The position numbers and the translations under genes were made by a program. Below, piece after piece: positions 22,371-34,700 of a stretch of DNA of 64,000 nt. This DNA is from Hyaloscypha bicolor E. Its lineage: Eukaryota; Ascomycota; Leotiomycetes; Helotiales; Hyaloscyphaceae. Numbering within the stretch: position 1 is the first letter of the stretch; each line of letters opens with the position of its first letter. Location: positions 465,308 through 529,307 of the forward strand of contig NW_020194684.1 of NCBI RefSeq assembly GCF_002865645.1, read 5' to 3'. The notes under the pieces were generated by a model. That model saw only the letters and a program-made list of their open reading frames with translations. It had not been told where the DNA came from and searched no databases.

Positions 22371-22863
22371 ATGAAGCTATCCGCCGGGTCCGCCCTCATA
22401 TTATCGATCCTTGCTAGCTGCGCAACAGCCTACATTGGCCAACTCTGTTCTTCTGGTGGTGTAAGCAGCCTCTTCATCTCACCTTCTTCCGTGTTCACCC
22501 ATTTCTCTACTCGTTCCCGTCAACCAAGCGGAATGAAGATGAAATCCCGACTAACTCACAAGCGGCAGTCGACTGGAACCTGCGAGGAAAACTCTTGGTG
22601 CGATAGCCGTCAGGGCGTACACGACATCCACAACCTCTGTCCCAACGATCCTGATGACGTAATGTGCTGCTTCTACCCACTGTGCGACAATAATCAGGGG
22701 AGCTGTGACATCACTTCTAATGGCCAGACGTGCCATGGTACTGGTGGCCATTGGGTGACGTACGTTGTCCCTCCTAAGTTTCTGTCATCGCGAGAGATTC
22801 TAATGCATCAATCGTAGTGGATTTTGTCCAGGGCCGAACAATTATAAATGCTGCGTGTATTAG
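22371..22863 (+). CDS. Small secreted protein with two six-cysteine modules
   Basis: Exons 22371-22460, 22569-22759 and 22818-22863 give 108 aa. Residues 1-20 are a signal peptide. The mature chain has 12 Cys in two modules of the same order (C-x6-8-C-x5-8-C-x11-12-C-x7-8-CC): the first ends LCPNDPDDVMCC, the second FCPGPNNYKCC. The third exon was found because it supplies the expected GFCPGPNNYKCC ending; the intron before it has donor GTACGT and a CTAAT branch. CPGP-x-x-x-x-CC endings are familiar from small fungal secreted Cys-rich domains, but I cannot name this one. It could be an effector or a cell-surface or antimicrobial-type protein; that is inference. All Cys are probably paired in disulfides. 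Confidence 0.8.
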
Positions 22864-23559
22864 GGTTTGAAACTTTGGCTGTGAAAGGTGCTGTTTTGGC
22901 AGCAGGAGTGAAACTATCTGCGGCAATGTCAATGTGCACGTACTACTATCAATGGAAAAGTTCTTCATGTCTAAGGAATAGCCCAACGCCGTGCCTTGAA
23001 TGCGTCCTGAGAATGTCCAGATTTCCCTACAACCCTAAGAAAAGCTCCCTCGAAGCCGAGATAACAAAGCACTCCAGCAGATGTGCATATATTTGAAGCT
23101 CTGTGCGAATGAGTCTACGAGGAAAGTCACTACACGAACTATGGCACACATAAATGAGGGGGCAACATTCGTGTGCTCGGAGTAAAAGACGGTCCTCGCT
23201 TAGCAAGCGAGCCCCTATCCAAACAAAGGGAATGACAAGATCTTGATCAATGGACAACCACCGAATTCAGGTGCTTTACAATAACCATCTATCAACTTTC
23301 TCAATAAATTGAGATCTACTCTGGAACTTGCTTCTCCAACACCATAGTGCTCTTGTCAACAACTTCACCTGAGTGCGACGGAGCTTTGATACAAGTGCCC
23401 TTTCTGAAGACACACCTCGCAGGGGTCGTTTCACGCACGTTCAAAAATCCAGGAGACAGAGAGCTGGAGATCGCAACGACAACTTGGTCGCCATAATAGG
23501 ATTAGACACCAGAATGGATGATACTTCTGAAGACCTTTAGTATAGTCATAAGGCTAGCT
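22864..23559. other. Spacer without a supported gene
   Basis: No recognisable coding sequence or repeat was seen on either strand. Confidence 0.4.
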
Positions 23560-24060
23560 CTCCACAATTCTGTCAGCGTTTTATGTTTCGGAGGCGGGTA
23601 GAGTGATTGTGCCCCCCCCGGACCAAAAGCCAATCGGTAATTCATGAAGAATCCCACTCGATTAATACCCCCCATTTAGCCAGTGAAGTAACTCAGAAGA
23701 TAACTGCATGCCGTTGCAATCAGAACGGTGCTAACGGTTTGTCCAGCTGTCAGACCAATTCCAACCATACTCCTTCCGAGTGTGTAGGAACCAATACAAA
23801 TTCCTGGGGTTTGAGGTTAGACTTGGCCATCTGAGGAAGGGGAGGAATGGAGACTTACTTGCTGTGGCCCAGTAGGTAAAGTTCGCCCATCCTGTGGATG
23901 TCCAGTGTTCTTGCTTGGATGATGGGATAAATGTCACCATTTTCCCGTCCTGTGGTACCCTGTGCTGCATACTGCTCCTGACGATTTTTGACCTCCAATT
24001 GCCGGAGGGTTTTTGAATGCGACCGATTGCTATTTCTTCTGGAGTATAGTGAACTTATGC
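23560..24060 (-). pseudogene. Remnant of an NCS1-type nucleobase/cation symporter (tentative)
   Basis: On the minus strand, an exon ending HWTSTGWANFTYWATA (donor GTAAGT at 23858) joins across a 55 nt intron to ICIGSYTLGRSMVGIGLTAG, a hydrophobic helix and a TAA near 23690. The same frame then reads INRVGFFMNYRLAFGPGGA. The order Trp-rich first helix, GLT turn, second helix and GF...R.AFG..G recalls the start of fungal purine/pyrimidine/allantoin permeases. Only about the first quarter is present and the frame is stopped, so it cannot make a working transporter. The family assignment is by eye and weak. Confidence 0.33.
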
Positions 24061-24683
24061 AACGATCCACGGAGACAATAATTTTGGTGCAAGTTGAATA
24101 TTGAAGGCTAAAAGATCTTATATTGAGTATTGAATCTACCCAGTTGAGCCAACTGATAGGAGTTCCTGCGTACCTTGCAAATTTAAACTGAACCAACTGA
24201 TAGGAAAGATACCAGCTGTGGGATGCATTTACTACTGATCCCCGGCATTTGGTTTTCCAGGGCCTGTGATGTTCTGGTATTCTCACTAATTTATAATATG
24301 GTTCAACTTAAGCGATACTATGGTTCAGCTACTGGCTCTTAAAGTCTTGCCAACAGCCAATTCAAAGTATCGGGGCCTTTCAACTTGAGGCTAGAATTTC
24401 CATGCTTATAGTATTATCCTAAGATCGATTGATTTCCAGAGAATGATTGAACTCATGCAGGATGAGGTCCTGCACAACGACTTGCTCTGCGTCCTCTATC
24501 AGATTTCCAGATTAGAAATTCAGTCATAAAAGCTCACTTGACAACGTTTGGGAATTGCGGCCTATGCTGCAGATTTAGATTTGTTAGAAAGTGGTGTGGC
24601 TTCGCATCGGCGACACTAAAGAAGATTGGGCAGCAGCCCCTGACTGCCTAATTAACCCAAGCTGAACAATAATCCTTACTGTC

Positions 24684-25650
24684 CAGTGTGTCAAATGATT
24701 TAGCTTGATTTGATTATCGCCTCTGAATCAAATCAAATCAAGTCAAAATCTACTTAATCAAATCATAATCAAATATAATCAACTATAGTTAATTATAGTT
24801 AATTATTTAGTCACGTGACCGTATACCTACACTCGGAGATTAGAAAAGCGAGATAAGGCCAAAATAAGGCTTAGGCTAGCCCATATCCGGTATTGCTTAA
24901 GGTGCTCTTTACTAAATCGGGTATCGCGCCGCTTGGTAAGTAAAGCGGCACGAGCCGAAAGCACTAAAACCTCCTCGATTTTCTAGTAATTTCTCGCTAC
25001 CTTATAAATCTTATTATTATAAGTAAAATAGCTAAAAATAGGCCCTCTTACAAGTAAGGGCTTTAATATTAGGGGATTATATCTAATTAGATGCTTATTA
25101 AAGAATTATCTGGATTCTAGAGGTTTCATATATAAATAAGTAATTTTCCTCAAGTTATTCTCTTTTCCTCTAATTTTATATATAAATATCTTAATAACTA
25201 TAGCTCTAATTAAGAAGCTTTTGACTATAAACTTACTTATTTTTACTTAATATATTCGAAATTGTCTTAATAATCTTTAATTAATCTTAATATCCCTCAA
25301 AATAAAGAGGAATAAAAAAAGCAGAAAATAAGAATAAAAGATAAAGAAGAGATTTCTAAGGAAGATAACCATTTTTATGCCCGATTTAGACTAGCTTTAT
25401 ACCCTTATATATATTTTATAAGTTTTGTTTATATCTTATTAATATAGCTATTAGTTATTTAATAATCTTTTAAGTTACTTGAGAAATTTAAGTTTTCTAA
25501 ATATTACGTGATAATTATAGTTGATTATAATTAATTATAATCATAATCAAATCAAATCAAGTCAATATCTACTGAATCAAATCATAATCAACTATAATTA
25601 ACTATAGTTAATTATAATTAACTAGCCTTGATTTTTTTTTTGACACACTG
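24684..25650. mobile_element. hAT-type non-autonomous element, copy 2
   Basis: 967 bp with ends CAGTGTGTCAAA and TTTGACACACTG and a perfect 8 bp target duplication, TTACTGTC (24676-24683 and 25651-25658). The 8 bp duplication and CAGTG ends define a hAT-type element. The inner ends hold arrays of AATCAAATCAAATCAAGTC-like and ATAATTAACTATAGTTAATT-like repeats; the core is AT-rich. No transposase frame. Confidence 0.92.
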
Positions 25651-25989
25651 TTACTGTCGAGTTTTGATTTCGCGCAGTAGTTTTGATTTCTTGACCTGTA
25701 GTGGTCATTTTCTCGGAGAAATTGACAAATTTCACCGTTTTCTTGACTAGAGACATTCAGCAGACAAAGATCTACTAGCCTGCTTCTACAATCTCGTTAC
25801 CTTCCTTGAGAAAATCGACCAGGACGTTCCTCTTGAGATTTCGGAGTGTGATTCCACAGGTGGCCATTTGGAAATACTGTACGTTATCTTCTTTAACGCG
25901 GGATCGAATGACTTGCCTAGAAAATTGTTCTGGAAGAAGACTTCTTGGAGTATTGCTGTTTACTTGAAAACTACCACCACCAAGTTACT

Positions 25990-26613
25990 TCAACGCCAGC
26001 CCTTCGAGCCGTGTTCCGAAGGAAGTGGTCCGGTCAGCGCCATTAAGACGGCTCCTCTCCTTGCGGTTTCCTTTGCAATACACTCCGCAACAAGGATGCT
26101 TGGGTCCCAGAACTCGATTTCTGGAGAAGGGAGTTTAAGGAGAGCTGTGTATGGTTTTTGAAGTAGGAGCATACCGCTGAGGGACTTAGCTTGGGGGAGG
26201 GATGGAGGAAACGAACTGAGTTCGTAACTTGCCTGTAGCAGAGAGCAGCCTATGTGCAGAACTGAGGCTTCTTGCTTTGGCCTTCGATATCCACTGCTTG
26301 CAAGGTTCGACGTAGCTGCGCGGCTTCTTCGTTGAGGAAGTCTTTGTTTTTGGTGTAGTCTGAGACATGTTTGTATACTCGACCGAGGAGGAAAATTGCT
26401 TGTGAGAAACGAGCGAAGCGACCGAGTTTGAGACTCGATGGGGAAGAGAGGGTAGAGGTTTATTTGAGGTTAGAACCTACCTTATGAGGCAGTGCGGATC
26501 CGCAAGGGAAATACAGGACTTACGTCTTGGTCCACAAACCATCGTCTATCGGTAGAATGCTTGAATAATATGGCTCCGGAGCAGCTAGCGGTCTTGTGGG
26601 ATTACCAAGGTTA
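25990..26613 (-). pseudogene. Fragment of a Zn2Cys6-type fungal transcription factor (C-terminal region)
   Basis: The minus strand reads LPIDDGLWTKT (before a GTAAGT donor at 26523), then SSLKLGRFARFSQAIFLLGR, VYKHVSD and NEEAAQLRRTLQAVD. This matches the conserved middle/C-terminal region of many fungal Zn-cluster regulators (pattern RFAR-x-x-QA-x-x-LLGRV-x-x-HVSD). The frame stops (TAG) after PQFCT and seems to resume one base away (HIGCSLLQASYELSS). No DNA-binding zinc cluster is found upstream to 27168. I read it as a truncated, frameshifted relic. An unusual intron at the break is possible. Confidence 0.5.
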
Positions 26614-26639
26614 ACAGAACTGTTGTATGTTAGGATTAA

Positions 26640-27168
26640 AGTCTAATGGCTAGACTCCAAGACGTACTGATCAAGAATGAGTACAGCCCACCAAATTCTC
26701 TTTCTCTCCCCTTTTTGCTAAGCGGGAATAACCGAGAGCCCCTTTTAGCTATAGGTTAGCTTGTAACTAGCACGTGCTACAAGTCCCTAGGGGTGGATGG
26801 ACCACGAAGACAGCCTCATAGGTCCAAAATATCCAGGTTAAGTTACAATAACAGCTTTGATCTAAGCTCTCCCAAAAAGTCGGCAAAGAGGTTTACTTTT
26901 GAACACTGTCACGTGACAGACCAAAACTCAGAAAGACAAAACTGTTTTGAATCGCGGCAGGCATTCAATAAGATTACGATTGTAATTCTGAGGTAAAATA
27001 TTAAATGCCGTACTGAAGGCAATTGCCTTCTGCTTGATGTATACACGGATGGCCTTCCGCACTAGGAAGAGGAGGAGCGTAGCCTAGGAAACACGCCCTC
27101 GCCACTTTTCCAAGTTCCAATCACAAATTCACTGAGAGACATCCTGCTCAGACAAGTAATCCCTTGAA
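26640..27168. other. Spacer without a supported gene
   Basis: No recognisable coding sequence. Short direct and inverted patches look like ordinary non-coding DNA. Confidence 0.4.
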
Positions 27169-28236
27169 TTAATCGAATTTGGGCCCACAATAGCCCAATA
27201 GTGTTTCTCCACCACGCCAGCACCACTGCCAATCTCTGGAAACTTCAATCCGAGGCAGTGCACTCGTCCACTCCTCATCCTCACTCTTCTCCTCCTCCAA
27301 AACACTCATCATCTCGTCCAGCACCTCTTTTTCACTTCTTCTCACCAGCGCAATTGTCCTCCTATTCCCCTCTTCGTCATCTTCTTCCGTAATACTCACA
27401 AAATCCTCCCAACTCACATCACTATGATAAACAACCAACTCCTCCAACCCCGCAAACAACTTCAAGCTCTCAACCAGCCCTTCACCTAGCCTCTTATACC
27501 GATCGTTCCCCGGATTGGTGCTCCAATGCCCCGCCACCGCCAACTTCCGGATATTCTCTGCATCGTCTTGCGCATAAGCAGCAAGAACGTCAAGAAAGAA
27601 CGGCTCCCCATACACACCCCTCATATCAACGAAAGCCCCATCACCGCGAACAACGAAGATTGTGTCTTGTTCCCAATCAACCCATGTTCGCTTGAGGCCT
27701 AGTTCACTCGCGTTGAACAGGGCAGTAAAGTCCGCGTGCATGGACAGGATGTTTGTTCCTGCGAATGCAAGAGTGTAGTGCTCCAGTGCCACTCTTCGGC
27801 TCTCGCGACAGACATGTAGGGCAACTGGGGCCTTCGGGACTGATGGAACATAGTTGGAATAAACTGAGCCTTACTTGCTCATTCGCCATTCCGAGCCGAG
27901 AATTGAATCAATGGCTTGACGAAACGAGTGCTCGGCCCAGTAGGGTGTTGCGTTAAGGTGGGGATGAATGCCCTCAGCGACGGTGAAGGTCAGGCTGCAG
28001 GCGTACGACGGATGTGTTTTCATGAACGGGAGGACAGAGGCGGGATGGTTGAATGGCATTGAGGTCGAGCCGTAGTGGGGGATGATACTTAAGGTTCGAG
28101 GTGTAATTGTGTACTGCCAGATGGCGCGGCGGAGTTCTAGCGGGAGGGCTGAGAAAGAAGTGCGACGAGGGGCTGGAGGGTAGCGGTAGGACATGGATGG
28201 TACCCCAAACACTGGTCTTTGGGCATGACGATTCAT
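27169..28236 (-). CDS. 2EXR-domain protein
   Basis: Exon 1 (27879-28236) and exon 2 (27169-27839) give 342 aa. The N-terminal FSALPLELRRAIWQYTITPR is the opening of the fungal 2EXR domain (an F-box-like start in many ascomycete paralogues). After the intron, VCRESRRVALEHYTLAF is the conserved second block. The rest is acidic (VLEEEKSEDEEW near the end) without other domains. The frame only joins with a 39 nt GC-AG intron (donor GCAAGT at 27878-27873), giving MIPKAPVALHVCRESRR; a GT donor four bases later breaks the second block. The biochemical role of 2EXR proteins is not established. No membrane helix or signal peptide. Confidence 0.82.
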
Positions 28237-28786
28237 GCTTTCAAAGGAACGACAGAAATGAATTCGGTGTCCTTTTCATTCGCGACGGGTTTGGAATGAA
28301 TAGACTAACCTCTTGCACGGTGGTGGTGCGGTCTTCGAATCGGAGATGCGAGCCGAAAAGATGGGGGCTGGTGGAGTGGTCGGAATCAGCCTGTCACGAG
28401 GCGACTCGCTTACCTGCTTGCATTTATGACAGGGAGGTGACACCCGCGTGGCTTGTTAGGACATTGGAGGGGGCTGAAATTGAGGTTGAGAGGATGCAAA
28501 GAGGGCTTGACCATGGCGTTTAGGCAGGATTTATGGTTGGTAAGATGTGTTATACTTTCCTCCTGTCTTTTAGACTTCATACTGTCGGCATGTGGCTGCA
28601 ATTGCTATGAACGACCGGAACAACGTTTGAGCCAAAGAAAATCCATTCAGTGTCCCAATCGTGCAAGTCTGCTATACAAAAACGAGAATACCCAGCAGCA
28701 TTACCGGCTAAGACAGACGCTGTCACGCCTGCGCGACGAAGAGGGTGACGGAAAAAGTATTTAAATGTAAGTGGAGGCCACAAATG
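28237..28786. other. Spacer up to the edge of the RIP island
   Basis: No supported gene. Base composition is ordinary until about 28800, where it turns strongly AT-rich. Confidence 0.4.
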
Positions 28787-29229
28787 TATAGTCGGTCCGA
28801 TCCAAAAGCGACAAAAAAAACCAAAAAAACCACCACAATACTAATTGATATAAATCGTATTAATTAAAACTATACTATATACTCTAGGAATTAATTCTAT
28901 ATTCTCAAAATTATAATATATGTAATTAAGCGAGCAAATATATTCGCGTTTTATATAGTCGTTTTTTTACTTTGGCTGTCACGTGACTGCCCCCCTAAGT
29001 TGACCGCTCTTCTATAATTATATCAATATCTCAATAACCACAAACCCAATCAAGTGCCCTTTTTGAATACTTCCAATAGCTACCTCTATAAGCCTTCAGA
29101 AGTAAGAGCATGCGGCATTGCTCGTCGTACACCTAAGCGAACACGTGACTACCCCTCACCAAAACCCACACTTCACCACTTCTTTCCCTACAAACTACCA
29201 TTTTTCTTCTTTAATTATATAATAATAAT

Positions 29230-29958
29230 AGAAGACTCAGACTCAGACTCAGCAATCCCAAATATTCTCTCTCTGTCCGTTCTTAAGGGCTACTAACCGA
29301 ATGAGAACTAGAGAACTCCCGTTTATATTACTATTTATTTACTTTACTAGTAAAAGAAAAGCTATAGCCAAATTAGGGAGGTTACAGGCCTTACCAGAAA
29401 GGGAGAATTTGGATTATATATCGGCCGGATAAGAAGAATTACCCAGATTATATATAATCTTTATATAGGAGTAATAAAGTAAATATAATAATTTGGGAAG
29501 TAATTAGCCAGAATTAAAAGTTCCTACTTATTTTCTTAGTAAAAAAGCCAGAAAAGAAGGGGATTTATAATATAGCCTACTTGAACTAAGTATTTAATTT
29601 AGTTATTTTTTCTTAGTTTAATTTCCTAATAATAGAGTAAAATAAGAAGTTTTTATTTATAGAAAATAAGATAAAGATTTATAAGAATATAATAAAGCTA
29701 TTTCGAAAGTTATATAAACTATATAGGTTTAATTAGCCTCTCTTTTCTTCTAATTTAAATCTAATTGAGAATATCTGGCAATAGATAAAAAATAAGATTA
29801 TAAAGTTAGAAACTGTTTCTATTTTAATTAAGGATATAAAAAAGGTCTTATAAGAGCTATAAAGTAAAGTTAATTTAACGGAATAGTAATATTTAATAGA
29901 GAGGCTTACTTGTAAGCTAGAAGATGTAATTAATAATAAGAATATAGCTACTATATAC
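29230..29958 (+). pseudogene. Tc1/mariner-type DDE transposase remnant, RIP-destroyed
   Basis: At about 29735-29790 the frame reads PLFSSNLNLIENIWQ between two TAG codons. This is the Tc1/DDE_3 signature around the last catalytic residue (usually W-P-x-x-S-P-D-L-N-P-I-E-x-x-W), with TGG-to-TAG and Pro-to-Leu changes as RIP produces. Many stops follow on both sides. N-terminal parts are too degraded to delimit. Confidence 0.65.
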
Positions 29959-29959
29959 T

Positions 29960-31161
29960 AAAGCCTTAATAAATCTAGTACTTTAATTATTTTGGGAATT
30001 ACTTAAAGTATGGGCTAAAAAATCGCGATTTTGGTAAGGTTAGTAAAGTAAATTACATATATAACAAGTAATACCGCATACTCTTATAAGCAAGCTAATT
30101 CAACTCTTAATTCAATTACAGTTCTTACCCTAGCTAAAGAAGCTATAATCTAAGTAACTATTAATAAATAATATAAGAAACCCTCTAATATAGAGAATAA
30201 TTCAGATAATTCAGATATTAAACCAAGTAATAAAATAGAGCTTAAAGATTTAATGCTTTTTTGGGTTTAGTAAAAGCTTTTTATTAGTAGTAATAAGACA
30301 ATTATTTTAAAGAAGTATATAGTTATATAGTAAGATTAGAAACTTATAAAACAAACTAGTAAGTTTCTTATTTTATTTTCTTATTTTTATATTATAATAT
30401 AAGTATATTAAGACTATTTCTAGCTTTTAGAGGCTTGTATAACTCTAAATTAATAAAGAAATTAGTAAAGCTATTAAGAACTTAATAATAATATATATAT
30501 ATAATTAGAGAATAAAAGATACTCAAATTATAAAGTAATTAAAGAAGCTATAATTCGATATTATTAGAGAACTAATTAATATCTCTAGGGATATATAATT
30601 AAGAAAAAAGTAAAGGCTTAAAAATAAAGATAATAGAACTAATAAGCTACTTTTAAATGCCTTTATTAGAAATGCTTATAAAGATAATAAAGCTCTAGAT
30701 ATATAAATAACTTATTAAGAAGTCCTTAATAATATAGATATTAAGCTAGCTTAAATTAAAGAACTATATACTTTATATATAATTATTAACTTATATTTAT
30801 TCTAGTAATATACCTAATAGCTTCTAAAACTAGAGTAATATTAATTTAGAAGAATTAATATATTGCTTTTAGTAGCTTCTAGTAATTACTGCTTTAATAA
30901 TAAAAAGATACTAGCTCGGTGAATTAGAGAGCTATTTAATTATTATTAATAGTAGTATAGTATTCTATAGAAAACTAGAGATAATAAAAGAGATAATACC
31001 TCTTATCTAAATAATAAAGATATTTTTCTAGCCTGCCGGACTTAGTTAATTAATTAAAAGCTTGAAATAATATTACTAAATAATTTCCTAAATACTATTA
31101 ATTAGGAGATTTTACCTCAATTATTATTAATAATAGAAAAGCCTATTACTTATAATATAGC
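29960..31161. other. RIP-degraded coding remnants of unknown element
   Basis: Dense in TA, with in-frame TAG/TAA, yet protein-like strings persist (for example SNTAYSYKQANSTLNSITVL near 30070). I cannot assign a family. The sequence resumes beyond Gypsy element 1 (39183-39787) and beyond Gypsy element 2 (46776-47640), so all three pieces may once have been one element. Confidence 0.4.
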
Positions 31162-31166
31162 CTACT

Positions 31167-31371
31167 TGTAACGGCTGGCGTAAGGGCATGATTTGCTAAG
31201 AACAGGATATTAGAAACAGGTATAAAATAAAGCTAAGCCGGAATTACTTAGACGGAATAATACTAAAGATTAAGGCATTCTTCTTACTTTATTCTATAGC
31301 TTAGTATTTTCTAATATATGAGATTCTTTAAACTTTGAGCCTTTAACTATTATATTAATCCCGCTATTATA
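31167..31371 (+). repeat. 5' LTR of Gypsy element 1
   Basis: 205 bp, starting TGTAACGGCTGGCG and ending CTATTATA. In its first 14 bases it differs from the 3' LTR (TATAATAGCTAGTA) only by six transitions. Confidence 0.88.
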
Positions 31372-31529
31372 TAATACTAAGCTTACTTGACTCGGCCTAT
31401 AGAGGCAATATAATACTGCCGGCAAAGGACTCGTATTTGTTCTTGGAAAGCAAAGACAGAATACTGCTTTTAATATTTAATAACCTTCTCGAATTATAAA
31501 GAACTAGAGAGCTTAACTAGAAGCATAAT

Positions 31530-31700
31530 ATCCTCTATAACCTAGTTAACCTCGGAGCCTGACTCTTAACTAGAGCAGACAATATTCCCCTCCTAGTAGT
31601 CGGTCCTCTATTAACGTAAAAGAAGAAAGACATTATCTTCTATAACCTAGTTAATCTCGGAGCCTGATTCTTAACTAGAGTAGATAATATTCCCTTAATA
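31530..31700 (+). repeat. Tandem 57-base duplication in the leader of Gypsy element 1
   Basis: Copies at about 31533-31590 and 31641-31698 share TATAACCTAGTTAA and TCGGAGCCTGA. They differ at a handful of positions, all C in copy 1 and T in copy 2. Confidence 0.6.
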
Positions 31701-34700
31701 CTAATAAGAGTAAAAGAACTAGCCCCCTTCCCTAGTACAGGAAGAATTAGTAGTAGTCTACCGATTTAAAACAAGAAAAGATAATAGTCGGTTTTAGTTT
31801 ACTAACTTAAAACTAGACAAGATAATAATCGGTTATAGTTCGCTAATATTAAATAAGAAGAACTTACTTAGTACTTATCTCTATAGCTAATACCCCTTCT
31901 AAAGCTACTATAAATAGCCTAGGACTAAGTACTACTACTATGGGTATATTAGACAAGAGGCCCTAGTATAATGAAATAGAGAAGTCGGACTTTGATATTA
32001 TAAACCCATATTACCGGGAAAGCCATTATAATACTATCCCGGAAGAAGATATTAAGGAATAGCTAGCTGACTTAGAACTCAAAATTAGTATAAATACTCC
32101 GAAAACAGATAAGGCCTAGCAGAGATTACTTATACGGGATAACCTTATTAATAAATACTATCTTGCGGCTAATAAATAAGCGGAATACTACTAGAAATTC
32201 CACTTATATATTAACTAACTTACTAAGAAAGTTAATGAGCTAGAGGCAATTACTAGTCGACTTTATATAAGAAAAAGACTAGTATAAGAAGAAGTAATAA
32301 AATAGAGATCTAAATAGGTAGATATTTAGAAATATTATAGATTCCTATTAGGAGAACTATTTAGGGGCTAATACTAAGGCTCTCTCCTGCTTTTAGTTTA
32401 TAGTAATTAACTATAGCTTATTAGAATTAAGGATCCTGCCCTATTTACGGGTAAGAATAATTACTAGATTAATAATTAGATATTTAATATAAGAAATAAA
32501 CTAATATAGAACTTCTCTGAATTTAATAATAAACTACTGAAAATTACTTATATAATATAACTAGTTACTAGAGATACCCGTGACTTTATTTATAATTAAC
32601 TAGAACCTGAATTAGTTAGATAGATCTTGACTATTAAATAGATCTTTAAGATCTTCTAGTAAGCTTATGGTAAAAGTAAAGAGATAGAGTACTAGGAAGT
32701 AAAAGAGGTATACCGGCGCCTAAGATAAAGAAATAAGCTATTCCTGGTATTCTGGGCAGAGTTTACTTACTTAATAATAAAATTAGGGAAGTCGCCAGAT
32801 AACTAATATAATAACTTAATAGATAAAATAAATCTCGAGCTACTTAAGAGCTTAGGTAATAAGAAGTTTAATGCTTCCAGGGACCTTACCGAGTAGTATA
32901 TGAAATAAGAGAATAGGCTTCTCTTAATTAAAAATTAGTAATTTCAGGAGAAATAACTAGTAGAGATTACTTGCCATTAAATACTACCTCGGGCTAGAAA
33001 GCCTGCCGGGATCTAAGGAGCCACGGTAATCCCATATCTAACGGATTAATCTTAGTAGCCGGTATTCTTATGGCCAAAGAAGGCAGTCTGCCGAGAATTT
33101 GAGAAGAGACTAGACCGGCCGGAAGGTCTTTATTATTATAGCTATAGAAAGCCTGGATATGTGAAAAGTGCCTGTCCTGACTTTAATAAGATCGCACTTA
33201 TTAAAGAGGATTATTTAGAGAGAATTAATAATTCAGGAGTAAATAATAAAAATACCGGCTCTTACCTATTATCTAATAAGAAATATAATATTAATAAGTC
33301 GGGAAAAATCTAGCTCTAGGTATAAAGATAGATTTCCTAAAGTAAGAACTTTACTAAGAACCTATAGATCTTACTTAGCTAATTAGCGGGAACTAGTTCC
33401 TTATTAATTATTAAGTATACTAGAAAGGCAAAACTATAACCTTCTAGTACTTAGTAAATACTAGAGTAAATATATATACTCTAATTAACTAAAAGTATAT
33501 TTGCTCCTTAATAAAAATACTATAAATGCCCTTATATAAACTCAAAATCCCTGTTTCCTTATAAGGTTTTAATAAATAACCTAGTAAAGCTATTTAATAC
33601 CTAGCTATTATAGATCTAGCTATTAATTAGTATTCCCAAACTCGATAATACCTGCTTACTACTAATCTTAGCTCTTATAATATAATTCTGGAAAGGAAAT
33701 AGCTAGTAAAGTATAATATCCTGCCGGACTATTAATAGAATTAACTTTATTAGCTAGAGAACTATAAGACAAATTAGCCGGACCTTACTTAGAAAATCCA
33801 ATATTTTAATAAGAAATATTAAAAAGGTAATTACTCCGAAAATACTCTAACTAGGATCCTAAAAGAAACTAGTAAAATTAGACCTGAGAAGTAAAAGAAT
33901 ATACTTCTTATTTCTTTATAAGACCTTCTTATAAGGAAAGCCAAATACTAGGTAAGAAAGAAAGAGCTAGACCTTAATACTCTCGAAATAGTCAAGCTAC
34001 TAGACTATTCCTGCTATTTTATTAGAGTAGTTGCCTTCTAATTAAGTACTAAAGACCCTAGTAACTTAGTCGGATTAGTTACTATTAATAAGATTAACTA
34101 TATACTTAAGAAATAGGGTTATAAACTAAAGAAATATTTATTACTACCTATAGTAATTAGATAACTAATACTATAGCCTGCCAGGTACTATACTTAAACT
34201 AGTAACCTAATATACTCTCTAAATACGAATGAACCCGATACTCTCGGTAATATACTATCTTTTGACCCTAAAGAACTTTAAGAGCTCCGGGTATCCCTCC
34301 CTATATAGCTATATAATATAGCTAGGGCATTTTTTAAGAAAGTAGTAAATAAGCTTCTCTAGTCTTAATTCTTTAACTATAAGCTCCGTTTTAACGGACC
34401 AGATCCCTTAATAAAGATAGCCTATCTCTATAAGATAAACTCTAGTAAACTCAAAAAAATAAGAGAGTATCTTATTAAGAACCTAAAAAAGGGTTTTATT
34501 AAGCTATTTAAATTTCTCTTCTTATTACTAGTCTTATTTATTAAAAAGAAAAACGGTAGCTTATGATTTTATATTAATTATTAATAGCTAAATACTATAA
34601 TAAAAAAGAACTATTACCCCCTATTACTTATTACCGAGACTCTTGACTAATTAGCCGAATTATTAGTATTTACTAAATTAGATATTTAATATACTTTTAA

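Noticed and set aside
28107..28523. 138-codon plus frame
   Set aside because: Lies antisense to the start of the 2EXR gene and has no domain of its own.
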